Counted from the first letter of the stretch, positions 30,908-40,098 are shown. The stretch: 64,000 nt of DNA from Dehalococcoidia bacterium (GCA_025361145.1 JANYAV010000025.1:1-64000); one strand, 5' to 3'. Translations and numbers: made by a program. The notes: generated from the sequence alone by a model not told the origin.

Positions 30908-33021
30908 TCAGCGTGTATGACACAAGGCACAACTGTTGTTGGTATAACTGGAGTGACTGCCCGGAACATTGCCGGAATGGCATCCAAGACAGTCATCCCT
31001 GATTGAATGAGGAAGACGAGGGGCGGATATCAAGGAGACAGTATGACAGGACGCGCAATCGCTATTACTATAGCTCGAATGAGCAGAACCTATGGTCTGG
31101 GTTATTCCATGGCAACTAAGACAGCTACTGCCTGCGCCACTGGTTAGATGCGGAATCGAGGGTCCGGACTGAATATTTACGGAATGGCAAAGAGTGCAAA
31201 AATTATTTACATAGGAATTATGGCTAGCTGGCACAACCTGGGAGCCGCTGGAATGACAGGACAGACAATCTGAGCGGCCGGTCAGTGAATGAGGTATGCT
31301 CCTCGCTGATTGAAAATTAACGCTATGGCAACGAGTACAGATGGTGACTTTTAAACCCTGATGATTCTGCGGAATAACAAGATTACCGCTGGAATGACAA
31401 TTCAAACAATTAGCTCCAAGTCCTGAAATCGGGTGGAGAACAGCAGGAACAGTAACGGGTTGCGCAGAATGACACAGTGTACAGGTAGAATCCGGCCAAG
31501 TCAGGTGACTCACGGGTAAATTATTTTTCGCGGATGCCCCGTGACAAGTGGTGCAATCGGTAAGATTGGTAACCGAATGCGGTACGCTGGAGGCGGCAAC
31601 TGCCTGGACTGCGTGACAACTGGTGCAAGTGCTGCTATCGTAGCCAGAATGATCGACTGGGAAGGGCACGATTTTATCGATGCTGTGGCAGTCTAAACAA
31701 TTAACGATATTTTGAATCCCATGCGTAATAGCAGGAGCTGTTTTTGTGATAGGGGGAGTGGTGCTCGGGGCCACGGCATGACAGGAAGTACAGGAAGAAA
31801 GGGGGTATGCCAAGTGGTCAGCTGGAAACGGTTTGATTTTACTGTCCAGTCCATGACAGGCCAAACAGTTCCGGCGGCCTTCCAGTGAATGCGGAATAGC
31901 TTTCGCAGATATATCTCCAGGATTAACCGAAGTATGGCATAAATTACAATCTGCGCTGATTATTTTTCCAGTATTGGGTCCGGAAGATGCCACCAGTTTT
32001 CCGTGGCACCTGAAGCAACCCGACCCGTTTTGATGGTTGGAGAAATCCAGATGGGTATTATAATCGACGTTCATATCGGGAAAAGTCGTCAATACGGCGA
32101 TTTGTTTCAATTGATCGACGGTGGTGTTTATCTGAGGTTGCTTATTGACAGACACCGCAGGATAATTTGTCTGGTAGAAATTCCTGATGGCCTCGATTTT
32201 TGTGTCGGCGACAGCCAGACTGGTGTTAGGCGGGTCCAGTATCTTCAAAGCTTCTCTTTTTACGAAGGGCAGTGTTTTATCAATCTTGCCTTCCCCCATG
32301 GCTTTATCAAGCAAGTCATTGGGTGACTGAAAGATATGAGTAGCACGGTTGTGGCAATCCACACAATCCATCAATCTTTTTTCTTTAATTAAATCCGGCG
32401 TAATCTGTTGGGGTTTGGCCGGGTTAACATAGGTTACAATCGTGCCACTTTTATCTTTGGTTTGGACCCAGATGATATCAGTACGTTGCGTATCCAGTGA
32501 TGCATAGTCAATCTCAGCGGTAACGTGCCAGTGAATACCTTTAGCTATATCAGATTGACCACCGCCGATATTGAGAACATGGGTTGTACTAGTTTCAGTA
32601 TTGTTTTCATCCGGGGCAAAATGATTTTTTGGATTAGTAAATCACCGGAAAAAATCTCGGGCCAATGGCAGGCTTCACAAGTTTCTCTGGCCGGACGCAG
32701 ATTTTCGACCGGGGATTGTATGGGTTTCGGATAGGTTCCGGTAAGAGTGCCCCAGATCATGGGAATGCCTAATATTTTGGATTTAATGAGATAATTTGCC
32801 CCCGGACCCACATGACAGTCAGCGCATCTGACGCGGGAGTGGGGTGATTGCTGATAAGTCGTATATTCCGGGGACATCACGTTATGACATAGTTTTCCAC
32901 AAAAGACCGTGGACTCAGTAAAGTCGTAAAGTTGATATGCGCCCACTACCAGCAATAATAAGCTGAATGCGCCAGCGAAAATCAAAAAAATCAATCGACC
33001 GAATCCGGGGTCTCTCTGCAT
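30908..33021 (-). pseudogene. NapC/NirT-type multihaem c-type cytochrome (about 20 haem sites), split by a 1-nt frameshift
   Basis: The track shows two ORFs, 32545..33021 (158 aa) and 30908..32374 (488 aa), but they are one gene. Reading through 32375-32640 in the second frame gives clean coding sequence (KNHFAPDENNTETSTTHVLN ... GIHWHVTAEIDYASLDTQRT ... KDKSGTIVTYVNPAKPQQIT) that joins both parts. The break is at a run of six A on the coding strand (forward T6 at 32625-32630); seven would restore one ~704-residue protein. The N-terminus has a TM anchor and the NapC/NirT start (FCGKLCH, a CX3CH site); I count 19 CXXCH motifs in addition, 17 of them in the second part. It is extracytoplasmic and would accept electrons from quinol. 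Sequencing error, phase variation or true pseudogene cannot be told apart here. Confidence 0.88.
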
Positions 33022-33023
33022 GT

Positions 33024-33293
33024 TTATTTACACCTATTTTTCAGGATTGCCATGGTAAAAAAGATACCACCAAGAATAAACAGTATGGGAACGAGCGAAA
33101 AGGTAAATATTGCGATCAAGGGGTGTTGGGAAGGAATATCTGACACGATGTTAAAGATGACCAGTACAATGATCAAAATGAGCACCGCCGCGGCTGCCCG
33201 GGTGGGCAGATCATTAAACATTTCTCGTATGTAACTAAAATGTTTGGTTGGATTGGATGATCTCATTTCAATACCATTATATTCAATCATCAA
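33024..33293 (-). CDS. Small membrane protein upstream of the multihaem cytochrome
   Basis: 89 residues, two hydrophobic helices (AAAAVLILIIVLVIFNIVS and PLIAIFTFSLVPILFILGGIFF). It ends 3 bases before the cytochrome start, so the two are cotranscribed. ATG choices exist at residue 1, 2 and 10; none has a strong SD. It may anchor or assemble the cytochrome, which is inference from position. No family recognised. Confidence 0.7.
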   Translation of the reverse strand: MMIEYNGIEMRSSNPTKHFSYIREMFNDLPTRAAAAVLILIIVLVIFNIVSDIPSQHPLIAIFTFSLVPILFILGGIFFTMAILKNRCK

Positions 33294-33460
33294 GGAAAAT
33301 GCTAAAGAAGCATGATGACCTTCTATTTGCCTGCTTTATTGTTCAAACAACTCGCCGGCAATTTTGTTACAATTAGCTATAAGTATTTCTCTATCTTTGA
33401 AATTGCCTATAATATAATAAAGTTTCTGCTTATTCTAAAACAATATTGGGTGAGGAATAT

Positions 33461-34882
33461 ATGGAAGAAAATAAAATCCAGACCTCAAAGAGCAACTCCG
33501 ATATTATCGATCGGGTTTGGCATTTCTTCAGTTCTATCAAACTAGCCTTTATTTTAATCATCGTTATTGCCTTGCTGAGCCTTTCAGGGGCTTTGATAAT
33601 GCAATATACAGGGGCCCCGGACTCTTATCAAACCTGGTTAGAGAATGTTGCTCAGTCCAAGTTTGGACTGTGGACCCCTATCATGGCTCTCCTACAATTA
33701 TTTAGAATCTTTCATTCGATCTGGTTTCTAGGAGCGGGAACTCTGCTAGTCATCAACATTCTGGTTTGCAGTCTTGCCAGATTGAAGAGTATTACGCAGG
33801 TGATACGGGGCGGGCACATAGTCCAGACTGAAAGCTATTATCAGTCCGGTGGGAGTGGAGTAGAAGTAAGCCTGAAGTCGGATTCCGCGGAAGCGGTGTC
33901 GAATTTAATGAAAGAAAAGCTGCAGACGCGGGGATACCGGGTGCGTGTGGAGAAAGCGGGCGATAACTTCCATTTCGCAGCTGATAAAAACCGTTATTCC
34001 AGACTAGGGACATATCTGACACATTTCAGTCTAATTTTATTTATTTTAGGCTTTTTAGTTTCAGCTGTTCTGGGATATAGGAACGAAGCATTCACGGTGG
34101 GGGTAGGAGGGGTGGAGAACGTAGGAGACAACTCCAGACTCTCATTAAAACTCCTCAGTTTTACGGATGAATATTACCCGGACGGCTCACCCAAAGATTT
34201 TCGCAGCGAAGTTGTGCTATATGACTCCGGGCAAGAAGTTAAACAGGCGACTATCCGGGTTAATCACCCCCTGAGCTATAAGAACTACAAGTTCTTTCAA
34301 TCCTCCTTTGGCCCAACGGTTTTAGTCCTGATTAAAGATTCGTCAGGGCAAACTATAGTCAATGGCGACATCCAGATGAATTATCCGGTCCAGCTAGAGG
34401 GTTTGAATTTGATGTCGGGGGGTCTCCTGCTACCCCAATCCAGTTATGAACTCTGGGCATATAAGGCCAACCAGGGCGGGGGAGGCTCGATGATAAATGA
34501 GGGAGAATTGGTAATCCAAATCATTGAGCAGTCTACCCAGAAAATTATCAATATGGGCAAGGTTGTTCAGGGCACCCCGACTGTTTTAAATGATCTAGAA
34601 ATTAATTATCTGGGAGACAGCCAATATTCCGGTTTTCAAGTAACCAGGGATCCAGGGGCAAATTTTATCTGGGCAGCCTCAATTTTCCTGTTGGCCGGAC
34701 TGGTTCTGGTCTTTTATTTCCCAGTAAGGCAATTATGGGCAGTGGTTATCCCTGCCGGAGCGCAAGGCAGCCGGGTCTTATTGCGCACGAACACTTCGCG
34801 AGCTTCTAGCACTGTTAACGATTTAAATCGCCTGGTAAAAGAAATCGAGTATCACGACCTTAAAAATAAGAAAAACAGTTAA
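33461..34882 (+). CDS. resB: Cytochrome c biogenesis protein ResB (system II)
   Basis: 473 residues from the ATG at 33461, chosen because GGTGAGG lies 4-10 bases upstream; the track's TTG at 33446 is less likely. TM helices at ~30-50, ~85-105, ~190-215 and near the C-terminus, with a large extracytoplasmic loop (SLKLLSFTDEYYPDGSPKDF, SYKNYKFFQSSFGPT) typical of ResB/Ccs1. It works with ResC to bring haem to apocytochromes on the outer face of the membrane. It is 12 bases upstream of resC and next to the cytochrome genes, the substrates of this machinery. Confidence 0.92.
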   Translation: MEENKIQTSKSNSDIIDRVWHFFSSIKLAFILIIVIALLSLSGALIMQYTGAPDSYQTWLENVAQSKFGLWTPIMALLQLFRIFHSIWFLGAGTLLVINILVCSLARLKSITQVIRGGHIVQTESYYQSGGSGVEVSLKSDSAEAVSNLMKEKLQTRGYRVRVEKAGDNFHFAADKNRYSRLGTYLTHFSLILFILGFLVSAVLGYRNEAFTVGVGGVENVGDNSRLSLKLLSFTDEYYPDGSPKDFRSEVVLYDSGQEVKQATIRVNHPLSYKNYKFFQSSFGPTVLVLIKDSSGQTIVNGDIQMNYPVQLEGLNLMSGGLLLPQSSYELWAYKANQGGGGSMINEGELVIQIIEQSTQKIINMGKVVQGTPTVLNDLEINYLGDSQYSGFQVTRDPGANFIWAASIFLLAGLVLVFYFPVRQLWAVVIPAGAQGSRVLLRTNTSRASSTVNDLNRLVKEIEYHDLKNKKNS

Positions 34883-34894
34883 GGGGGAAGGAGC

Positions 34895-35734
34895 ATGTCT
34901 GGTGTTGAATCAACCGCTTTAAATTTAACCATCATCTTGCTGGCCGTCTCCGTGGTAGTCGGAGTAATTGCTTTAATTGCGAGAGGTGGTCAGACAGATG
35001 CAAAGGGTCACCAGCGTTCGGTGAATCCGACTATTGATGCTGGCTCGATTGTTTTAATGGCGCTGGCTTTTATTGCTCTTACCATTTCGGTGATCGTAAG
35101 ATGGATGGTTGCCGGCCATGGGCCTTTCTCTAATATGTATGAGTTCGCGGTGGGGTTCGCGTGGGGGGTGATGCTGATCGGTCTGATTTTCCAGTGGAAA
35201 TATAAAGCCTCATTTCTTAAGGTAATCAGCATGATCATTGCCATAGCCCTTCTGCTCTTTGCCGCCTCGCAGCCTTCCCGGGTAGTCCCTCTGGTACCAG
35301 CTTTACAGCAAAGCTATTTACTAACTGCTCACGTCGCGGCTGCCATCATAGCTTACGGCACTTTTACTTCAGGTTTCGCTGCAGCGCTGTTATATTTAAT
35401 TCAAAATAAAAAGCATTATAGCTGGATGCCCAAAGCGGAACAACTGGACGATATGAGTTACCGCGCGGTGTTAGTGGGCTTCCCCTTTTTAACGCTTTTA
35501 ATTATTCTGGGCGCTTTGTGGGCTAATATTGCCTGGGGCAGGTACTGGGGCTGGGACCCCAAGGAAACTGCCAGCCTGGTAACCTGGCTTTTCTACATAG
35601 CTTATATGCATTCCCGGTTGATGCGAGGTTGGAAGGGGTCGCGGGCGGCGATTTTATTAATTATAGGATTCGCGGCTGTGCTGTTTACCTTTTTCGGCAA
35701 CTTTATCTTCTCCGGCCTGCACGCCTATGGTTAA
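34895..35734 (+). CDS. resC: Cytochrome c biogenesis protein ResC/CcsA
   Basis: 279 residues, eight or so TM helices. The tryptophan-rich haem-handling segment WGRYWGWDPKETASLVTWL (WWD domain) is present, with flanking histidines (LTAHVAAA, YMHSRLMRGWKG). It carries haem across the membrane and presents it to apocytochrome c together with ResB. AAGGGGGAAGGAG precedes the ATG. Together with resB it fits the multihaem cytochromes nearby. No CcdA or thioredoxin gene is present in the block. Confidence 0.95.
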   Translation: MSGVESTALNLTIILLAVSVVVGVIALIARGGQTDAKGHQRSVNPTIDAGSIVLMALAFIALTISVIVRWMVAGHGPFSNMYEFAVGFAWGVMLIGLIFQWKYKASFLKVISMIIAIALLLFAASQPSRVVPLVPALQQSYLLTAHVAAAIIAYGTFTSGFAAALLYLIQNKKHYSWMPKAEQLDDMSYRAVLVGFPFLTLLIILGALWANIAWGRYWGWDPKETASLVTWLFYIAYMHSRLMRGWKGSRAAILLIIGFAAVLFTFFGNFIFSGLHAYG

Positions 35735-35867
35735 AGCCTAAATACTAATATCGAAATACTAAACAAACACAGGATATAAAGTTTCCAATTTTATAGCTTG
35801 TTTGTAAACCGCATCCTGCGCTTGGAACTTAGACCTATTCTGCCTTTTAACTTTTCCTTGATACGCT

Positions 35868-35880
35868 TACAATATAGCTA
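35868..35880 (+). promoter_or_regulatory. -10 box placed for a leaderless mRNA of the amidohydrolase
   Basis: TACAAT (35868-35873) lies 7 bases before the ATG at 35881, and no Shine-Dalgarno sequence is present. A poor -35 (TTTTAA, 35845-35850) is at 17 bases. Transcription would start at or next to the ATG. Confidence 0.5.
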
Positions 35881-37431
35881 ATGTCTGAGTACGCCGATCT
35901 GATTTTTGAAAACGCTGAGGTCATTACCTGCGATGGGTTGAGACCTCGGGCTGAGGCGGTGGCTACACGTAACGGGCGCATCCTGTTGGTAGGAAGTCGT
36001 GAAGAGGCTGACGAATTAAAAGGTCGGCACACGCGGGTGCTAGACTGTCAGCATAAGACGCTGGTCCCGGGTTTCATTGATGCACACTGCCATTTCTTTG
36101 CCTCGGTGCGCAAATTCCTGAGCCTGGATTTGAGTCCCTCAAGAGCCCATTCTATCGCGGATATCCAGGCCATTTTGCACCGTCAGGCTTTGGACCTTCC
36201 CCCCGGCAGCTGGATCACCGGCACGGACTATAACGAATTTTATCTGACGGAAAAACGCCATCCCCTGCGCCAGGACCTGGACGCAGCCGCTCCCAACCAT
36301 CCCGTTATGATCGTTCACCGCTCCATGCACGCCTGCGTTCTGAATAGCATTGCGCTGCGATTAGTAGGTATCAACAATGATACTGAGGAACCCCAAGGCG
36401 GGATGATCGACCGCGATCTGGAAAGCGGAGAACCTAACGGTATCCTTTTCGAAATGCTGGAATGGGTTCAGGACAGGATGAATATTAAAACTCCTCCTGA
36501 TAAGATGGAACAGGCTATCGGGGCGGCCAATCGCTATTACCTTTCCCTGGGAATTACCTCTATCGGGGAAGCCACGGTCACCAATGATCTGGGCCAGTGG
36601 GACACCTATCAAAATTTAAAGCTAACCGGCCAATTGCGCAGCCGCGTCAATATGATGCCCGGCATTAATCATATGAATGAATTCAAGGAAGCCGGACTGA
36701 TCTCAGGATCAGGCACCAATCAGCTAAGAGTGGGACCACTCAAAATCATTTTGAATGAGGCCACCGGCAGCCTCCGCCCCACTCAAGCCGATTTAAATGA
36801 AATGGTGTTAGAAGCCGGCAATGCTGGTTTTCAAGTGGCTATCCACGCCGTGGAAATATCAACTGTTGAAGCGGGGGTTAAAGCCCTTGAATACGCCCAG
36901 CGCGTCCATAGACAAATCGAACCCCGCTTCCGACTGGAGCACTGCTCCGAATGCCATCCGGAGATCAGACAAAGGCTCGCCAAGCTCAAGGCCGTGATTG
37001 TCAGCCAACCCTCTTTTTTGTATTACAGTGGAGAGCGTTATCTGGCCCAAGTCAGGCCGGAAGCCCAACCCTGGCTGTATACTTTTAAATCATGGCTGGA
37101 AAGCGGACTGATGACGGCCGGCAGTTCGGATTCTCCCGTCGTCCCAGCCAATCCCTTAATGGGAATCTATGCGGCGGTAACCCGGCGGGCGGAATCTGGG
37201 CAGACTGTCCTGCCCGCCGAATGTGTCAGCGCAGAACAAGCTCTTAAAATGTTCAACCTTAATGCCGCTTATGCCACCTTTGAGGAAAAGATCAAGGGGT
37301 CATTGGCTCCAGGGAAACTGGCTGATTTAGTTCTACTAAATGATAATCCTCTCACCTGCGCGCCTGAGCAGATCAAGGATATTCAGGTTGAGATGACAGT
37401 TATCGATGGTAAGGTAGAGTGGGAGAGGTAA
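35881..37431 (+). CDS. Amidohydrolase, YtcJ-like
   Basis: 516 residues. LVPGFIDAHCHFFAS holds the HxH metal site. GITSIGEATVTND, GFQVAIHAVE, RFRLEHCSECHPE and GLMTAGSSDSPV follow the amidohydrolase order (His residues and the catalytic Asp), ending with the GSLAPGKLADLVLLNDNPL composite domain. Length and layout match the YtcJ/exoenzyme-like group, metal-dependent hydrolases of unknown substrate. No operon partner is seen; the downstream gene is convergent. A leaderless start is proposed (see promoter). Substrate cannot be inferred. Confidence 0.88.
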   Translation: MSEYADLIFENAEVITCDGLRPRAEAVATRNGRILLVGSREEADELKGRHTRVLDCQHKTLVPGFIDAHCHFFASVRKFLSLDLSPSRAHSIADIQAILHRQALDLPPGSWITGTDYNEFYLTEKRHPLRQDLDAAAPNHPVMIVHRSMHACVLNSIALRLVGINNDTEEPQGGMIDRDLESGEPNGILFEMLEWVQDRMNIKTPPDKMEQAIGAANRYYLSLGITSIGEATVTNDLGQWDTYQNLKLTGQLRSRVNMMPGINHMNEFKEAGLISGSGTNQLRVGPLKIILNEATGSLRPTQADLNEMVLEAGNAGFQVAIHAVEISTVEAGVKALEYAQRVHRQIEPRFRLEHCSECHPEIRQRLAKLKAVIVSQPSFLYYSGERYLAQVRPEAQPWLYTFKSWLESGLMTAGSSDSPVVPANPLMGIYAAVTRRAESGQTVLPAECVSAEQALKMFNLNAAYATFEEKIKGSLAPGKLADLVLLNDNPLTCAPEQIKDIQVEMTVIDGKVEWER

Positions 37432-37440
37432 TCACATAGC

Positions 37441-37755
37441 TTAAAGCTCATTGCCTTTCGCTCTTATTATCGCTTCTTCCAGATATAAAGGGTTAGTTAT
37501 TAGAAGCAGCTTCTGTGCCTTAGACAACTTCTTGACTCTATACTCAACTTTAAGGGCCAGACTATGGTCGCCCACTCTGGACTGAAAAACCAGCTCCAGC
37601 GGTGCCCTACCCCGCAAATACCTGGAACCGCCCTCCCCGACTTGCTGGTGCTGGGCAAATCTACGCTCAACATCGGTAGAAATGCCCGTGTATAGACTGC
37701 CATCGCTGCATCTAATCAGGTACAAATACCAGTCGCTGCCCTCACAGGGTCTCAC
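37441..37755 (-). CDS. GIY-YIG nuclease family protein (UPF0213-like)
   Basis: 104 residues. [29 protein letters not shown] is the GIY-YIG core (here YLI...YTG), and [16 protein letters not shown] and [12 protein letters not shown] complete the UhbB/UPF0213 pattern with its catalytic Arg and Glu. A DNA nuclease role is presumed. The start GTG (37753-37755) overlaps the stop of the DEAD-box gene (GTGA), inside a palindromic repeat; a few N-terminal residues (MRPCEGSD) are repeat-derived. Confidence 0.85.
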   Translation of the reverse strand: MRPCEGSDWYLYLIRCSDGSLYTGISTDVERRFAQHQQVGEGGSRYLRGRAPLELVFQSRVGDHSLALKVEYRVKKLSKAQKLLLITNPLYLEEAIIRAKGNEL

Positions 37756-37800
37756 CCTGCATTGTCCGCGTGCCCGCGCAGGGTCTCACCTTGTGGGCGC
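37745..37800. repeat. Two CTC-loop hairpins at the DEAD-box / GIY-YIG junction
   Basis: CAGGGT-CTC-ACCCTG (37745-37759) is perfect and CGCAGGGT-CTC-ACCTTGTG (37778-37793) near-perfect, spaced 33 bases apart. Compared with ACAAGGT-CTC-ACCTTGT at 1254, the A/T pair is replaced by G/C on both arms. These repeats encode the last ~17 residues of the helicase ([11 protein letters not shown]) and the first residues of the nuclease. Confidence 0.8.
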
Positions 37801-39557
37801 GTTTCGGCCGATAAGGTGATCGGGCTCTTGCGTATCTTGTACTTGCCGTTTTTGGCCAAGGCCTGAGCCACGTACTTTTCCGGCAGATCCACCAGGGTCA
37901 CTTTATCCTGAATGGTGATTTTACCAATGGCATCACCGGGTATATTAGCATGGAAGGCGATAGTACCCACGATATCCGCTGGCTGCACGCCCTGGGCTCT
38001 GCCAGCATTAAGAGTGCAGCGCACCATGCCCTTCTCAGAAAAATCCCGGGAACCCCTGGCGCGATTGCTGCTCGGGTCGCGTTTCGCCTCACCCGCATCT
38101 TTGCCAGTCTGTTCTGCTCTAAGCGAACTGCCGGCAGCTCTCGTGCGCGGTCTATCCTCTCCCCTGGTCTCTGTACCGCTACGGCGATTATAAACCGGAC
38201 TGCGTCTGTCACGCGAGTTTTTGCTAGACTGCTCTTCCTTAACGACGCTGATCTGGGCGATCGGCCGCAATTTCTCATTTCCCCGGGCCATATTAATAGC
38301 CGCCGCGGCAATCTGCAGCGGCTCGTGTCCCATTGCCATCAGCCGGCTGACCAACTGCTTTTCCGCCGCATAATCGCTGCTCTGCAACCAGCTCAGCACT
38401 TTTTCCTGCAACTGGATTTCCCGGTGTTTCTCTATTTCCTCAACAGTGGGCACCTGCATGCGGGTAATCGGCTGTTTGGTAAAACCTTCTATCCGGCGCA
38501 TACGCCACAATTCGTTAGCCGCCAGCAGTGAAATAGCAATACCGGTTTTTCCGGCTCGAGCCGTCCGGCCCACCCGGTGCACATACAATTCCGGGTCCTC
38601 GGGCAAATCATAGTTGAAAACGTGTGAAATATCATCAATATCCAGCCCACGGGCTGCCATATCGGTGGCCACCAGGACAGTGGTCTGATTGTTGCGGAAG
38701 CGATTCAATACCTGTTCGCGCGTCTCCTGTCTGAGATCTCCATTCAAAGCCTCGGCAGGAAAACCGCGCGCCATCAGTTCGTTCACTAATTCGCTGGTGC
38801 CGATGCGCGTTTTAACGAAGATCAGCGCGCTGGTGATATCCTGTATCTCAAAAAGCCGGGTGAGAACGGCCAGTTTGTCCCTGTTATTGACCAGGCAGTA
38901 GCGGTGATCGATCGCGTCCACGGTGAGGTGCTGGCTCTTAATCACCACCGACTGCGGAGTACGCATGTATTTTTTGGCTATGCCGCTGATTTCAGGTGAG
39001 ATCGTGGCGGAAAAGAGGGCGGTCTGGCGTTCTGCCGGCATTTTACTCAGGATTTCTTTAATATCATCAATAAAACCCATACTGAGCATTTCATCAGCTT
39101 CATCCAGCACCACCGTACTGACGCTGCTCAGATCAAGTTCCTTCTTTTCGATCAGATCCAGTAAGCGGCCGGGTGTGCCTGCCACAATTTCCACTCCCTG
39201 TCTAAGAGCGCTGATCTGACGGCTGTAGGGTGAACCGCCGTAAACGGCCAGAACGCGCACCAGCAGTCCGCTGCCGTATTCCTCGGAGGCCTTCGCCACC
39301 TGCTGAGCCAGTTCCCGAGTGGGAGCCAGCACCAGGGCCTGGACTTTTCTCTGTCCTTGTTTCAGGTTTTGAATAATGGGCAAGATAAAAGCAGCGGTTT
39401 TACCCGTACCGGTCTGGGATTGCGCGATAACGTCATGCCCTTCCAATATGATGGGAATGACCTTCGCCTGGATCGGCGTCGGATTAACGTAGCCCAGCTC
39501 AGCGACGTTCTGTACTATTTGGGGTTTCAGGCCTAACTCGGAAAATTCGATTGGCAT
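37752..39557 (-). CDS. DEAD-box ATP-dependent RNA helicase with DbpA-like RNA-binding domain
   Basis: 601 residues. Motifs Q ([11 protein letters not shown]), I ([10 protein letters not shown]), Ia (APTRELAQQ), II (DEAD in [13 protein letters not shown]), III (SAT), V ([10 protein letters not shown]), VI ([13 protein letters not shown]). A spacer and an arginine-rich linker (~435-510) precede a C-terminal DbpA-type RNA-binding domain ([23 protein letters not shown], residues ~515-585). CsdA/CshA-like, acting in RNA folding and ribosome or mRNA turnover. The final ~17 residues come from repeat DNA, likely an extension of the original C-terminus. The leader contains a terminator-like hairpin. 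Confidence 0.93.
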   Translation of the reverse strand: MPIEFSELGLKPQIVQNVAELGYVNPTPIQAKVIPIILEGHDVIAQSQTGTGKTAAFILPIIQNLKQGQRKVQALVLAPTRELAQQVAKASEEYGSGLLVRVLAVYGGSPYSRQISALRQGVEIVAGTPGRLLDLIEKKELDLSSVSTVVLDEADEMLSMGFIDDIKEILSKMPAERQTALFSATISPEISGIAKKYMRTPQSVVIKSQHLTVDAIDHRYCLVNNRDKLAVLTRLFEIQDITSALIFVKTRIGTSELVNELMARGFPAEALNGDLRQETREQVLNRFRNNQTTVLVATDMAARGLDIDDISHVFNYDLPEDPELYVHRVGRTARAGKTGIAISLLAANELWRMRRIEGFTKQPITRMQVPTVEEIEKHREIQLQEKVLSWLQSSDYAAEKQLVSRLMAMGHEPLQIAAAAINMARGNEKLRPIAQISVVKEEQSSKNSRDRRSPVYNRRSGTETRGEDRPRTRAAGSSLRAEQTGKDAGEAKRDPSSNRARGSRDFSEKGMVRCTLNAGRAQGVQPADIVGTIAFHANIPGDAIGKITIQDKVTLVDLPEKYVAQALAKNGKYKIRKSPITLSAETRPQGETLRGHADNAG

Positions 39558-39598
39558 GGTTCTCCTGGTTTGCTACCTTATTAGTCTACTATGACAAT

Positions 39599-39633
39599 AA
39601 AAAACCGCATCCCTCGTAGGAAGGGCAGGCGGT
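39599..39633 (-). terminator. Terminator-like hairpin in the leader of the DEAD-box helicase gene
   Basis: On the minus strand ACCGC-CTG-CCCT and AGGG-AT-GCGGT form a stem with a small internal loop, followed by TTTTTT, 41 bases before the helicase ATG. It would end transcription prematurely unless countered, suggesting attenuation; DEAD-box genes of this type often have such leaders. Confidence 0.6.
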
Positions 39634-39739
39634 ATATCTGAAGTGCATATCCTTGATTTACGTGGCTATTATTATTTTAACATAAAATCTAATTTCGAGT
39701 TTAAGCCTCGGATTCTATTGGTATTTTGTATCCTGAAGG

Positions 39740-39976
39740 TTAAAGCACAACCGCTTTGGGAAAATCGCGGGTGGCACACTCGCGGCAATAAACGTCGAAC
39801 TGGCGATTAATCTTAAGTTGAATTTTATCGGCGTAAATCACGGTGATCATGCTGGAGGGATTAACGGCGCGGTCAGCCAGGTTACAATTACAGCCGGTGC
39901 AGAGAATTACCCCGCCTGGAGCCCTTCTGTCACCAAACTGGCGTCTGATACTAGTCTTCCTGGCAAATACCGGCAT
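39740..39976 (-). CDS. Zinc-ribbon-like small protein of unknown function
   Basis: 78 residues. CTGCNCNLADRAVN and VYCRECATRDFPKAVV give two cysteine pairs (CxxCxC and CxxC) about 40 residues apart, a likely zinc ribbon. The N-terminus is basic (MPVFARKTSIRRQFGDRR). A good ribosome binding site (AGAGGAG) precedes the ATG, and a consensus promoter with an early terminator hairpin lies upstream, which supports real expression. No family recognised. Confidence 0.65.
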   Translation of the reverse strand: MPVFARKTSIRRQFGDRRAPGGVILCTGCNCNLADRAVNPSSMITVIYADKIQLKINRQFDVYCRECATRDFPKAVVL

Positions 39977-40009
39977 TCGGACTCCTCTAACCTGGATTCA
40001 ATAAGGGAT

Positions 40010-40055
40010 AAAAAAAAGAAGCTGGCCGCGGGATGAATCCCTCTTGACAGCTTCT
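40010..40055 (-). terminator. Attenuator-like hairpin upstream of the zinc-ribbon gene
   Basis: Minus strand: AGAAGCTG and CAGCTTCT pair, enclosing a smaller GGGA-TTCA-TCCC hairpin, followed by eight T. It starts only ~7 bases after the predicted transcription start (~40062) and ends 34 bases before the gene. It would give a ~50-nt RNA unless read through. Confidence 0.7.
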
Positions 40056-40068
40056 AGTGTACCTTATA

Positions 40069-40098
40069 AGTATAGCATAAAATACAGGCAATTGTCAA
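40069..40098 (-). promoter_or_regulatory. Consensus promoter of the zinc-ribbon transcript
   Basis: Minus strand TTGACA (40093-40098), 18-base spacer, TATACT (40069-40074). Confidence 0.75.

Noticed and set aside
32615-32640. Programmed -1 frameshifting in the multihaem cytochrome
   Set aside because: The A6 run could slip, but no stimulatory stem-loop or slippery heptamer of known type is evident; sequencing error or phase variation is simpler. Kept only as an alternative.
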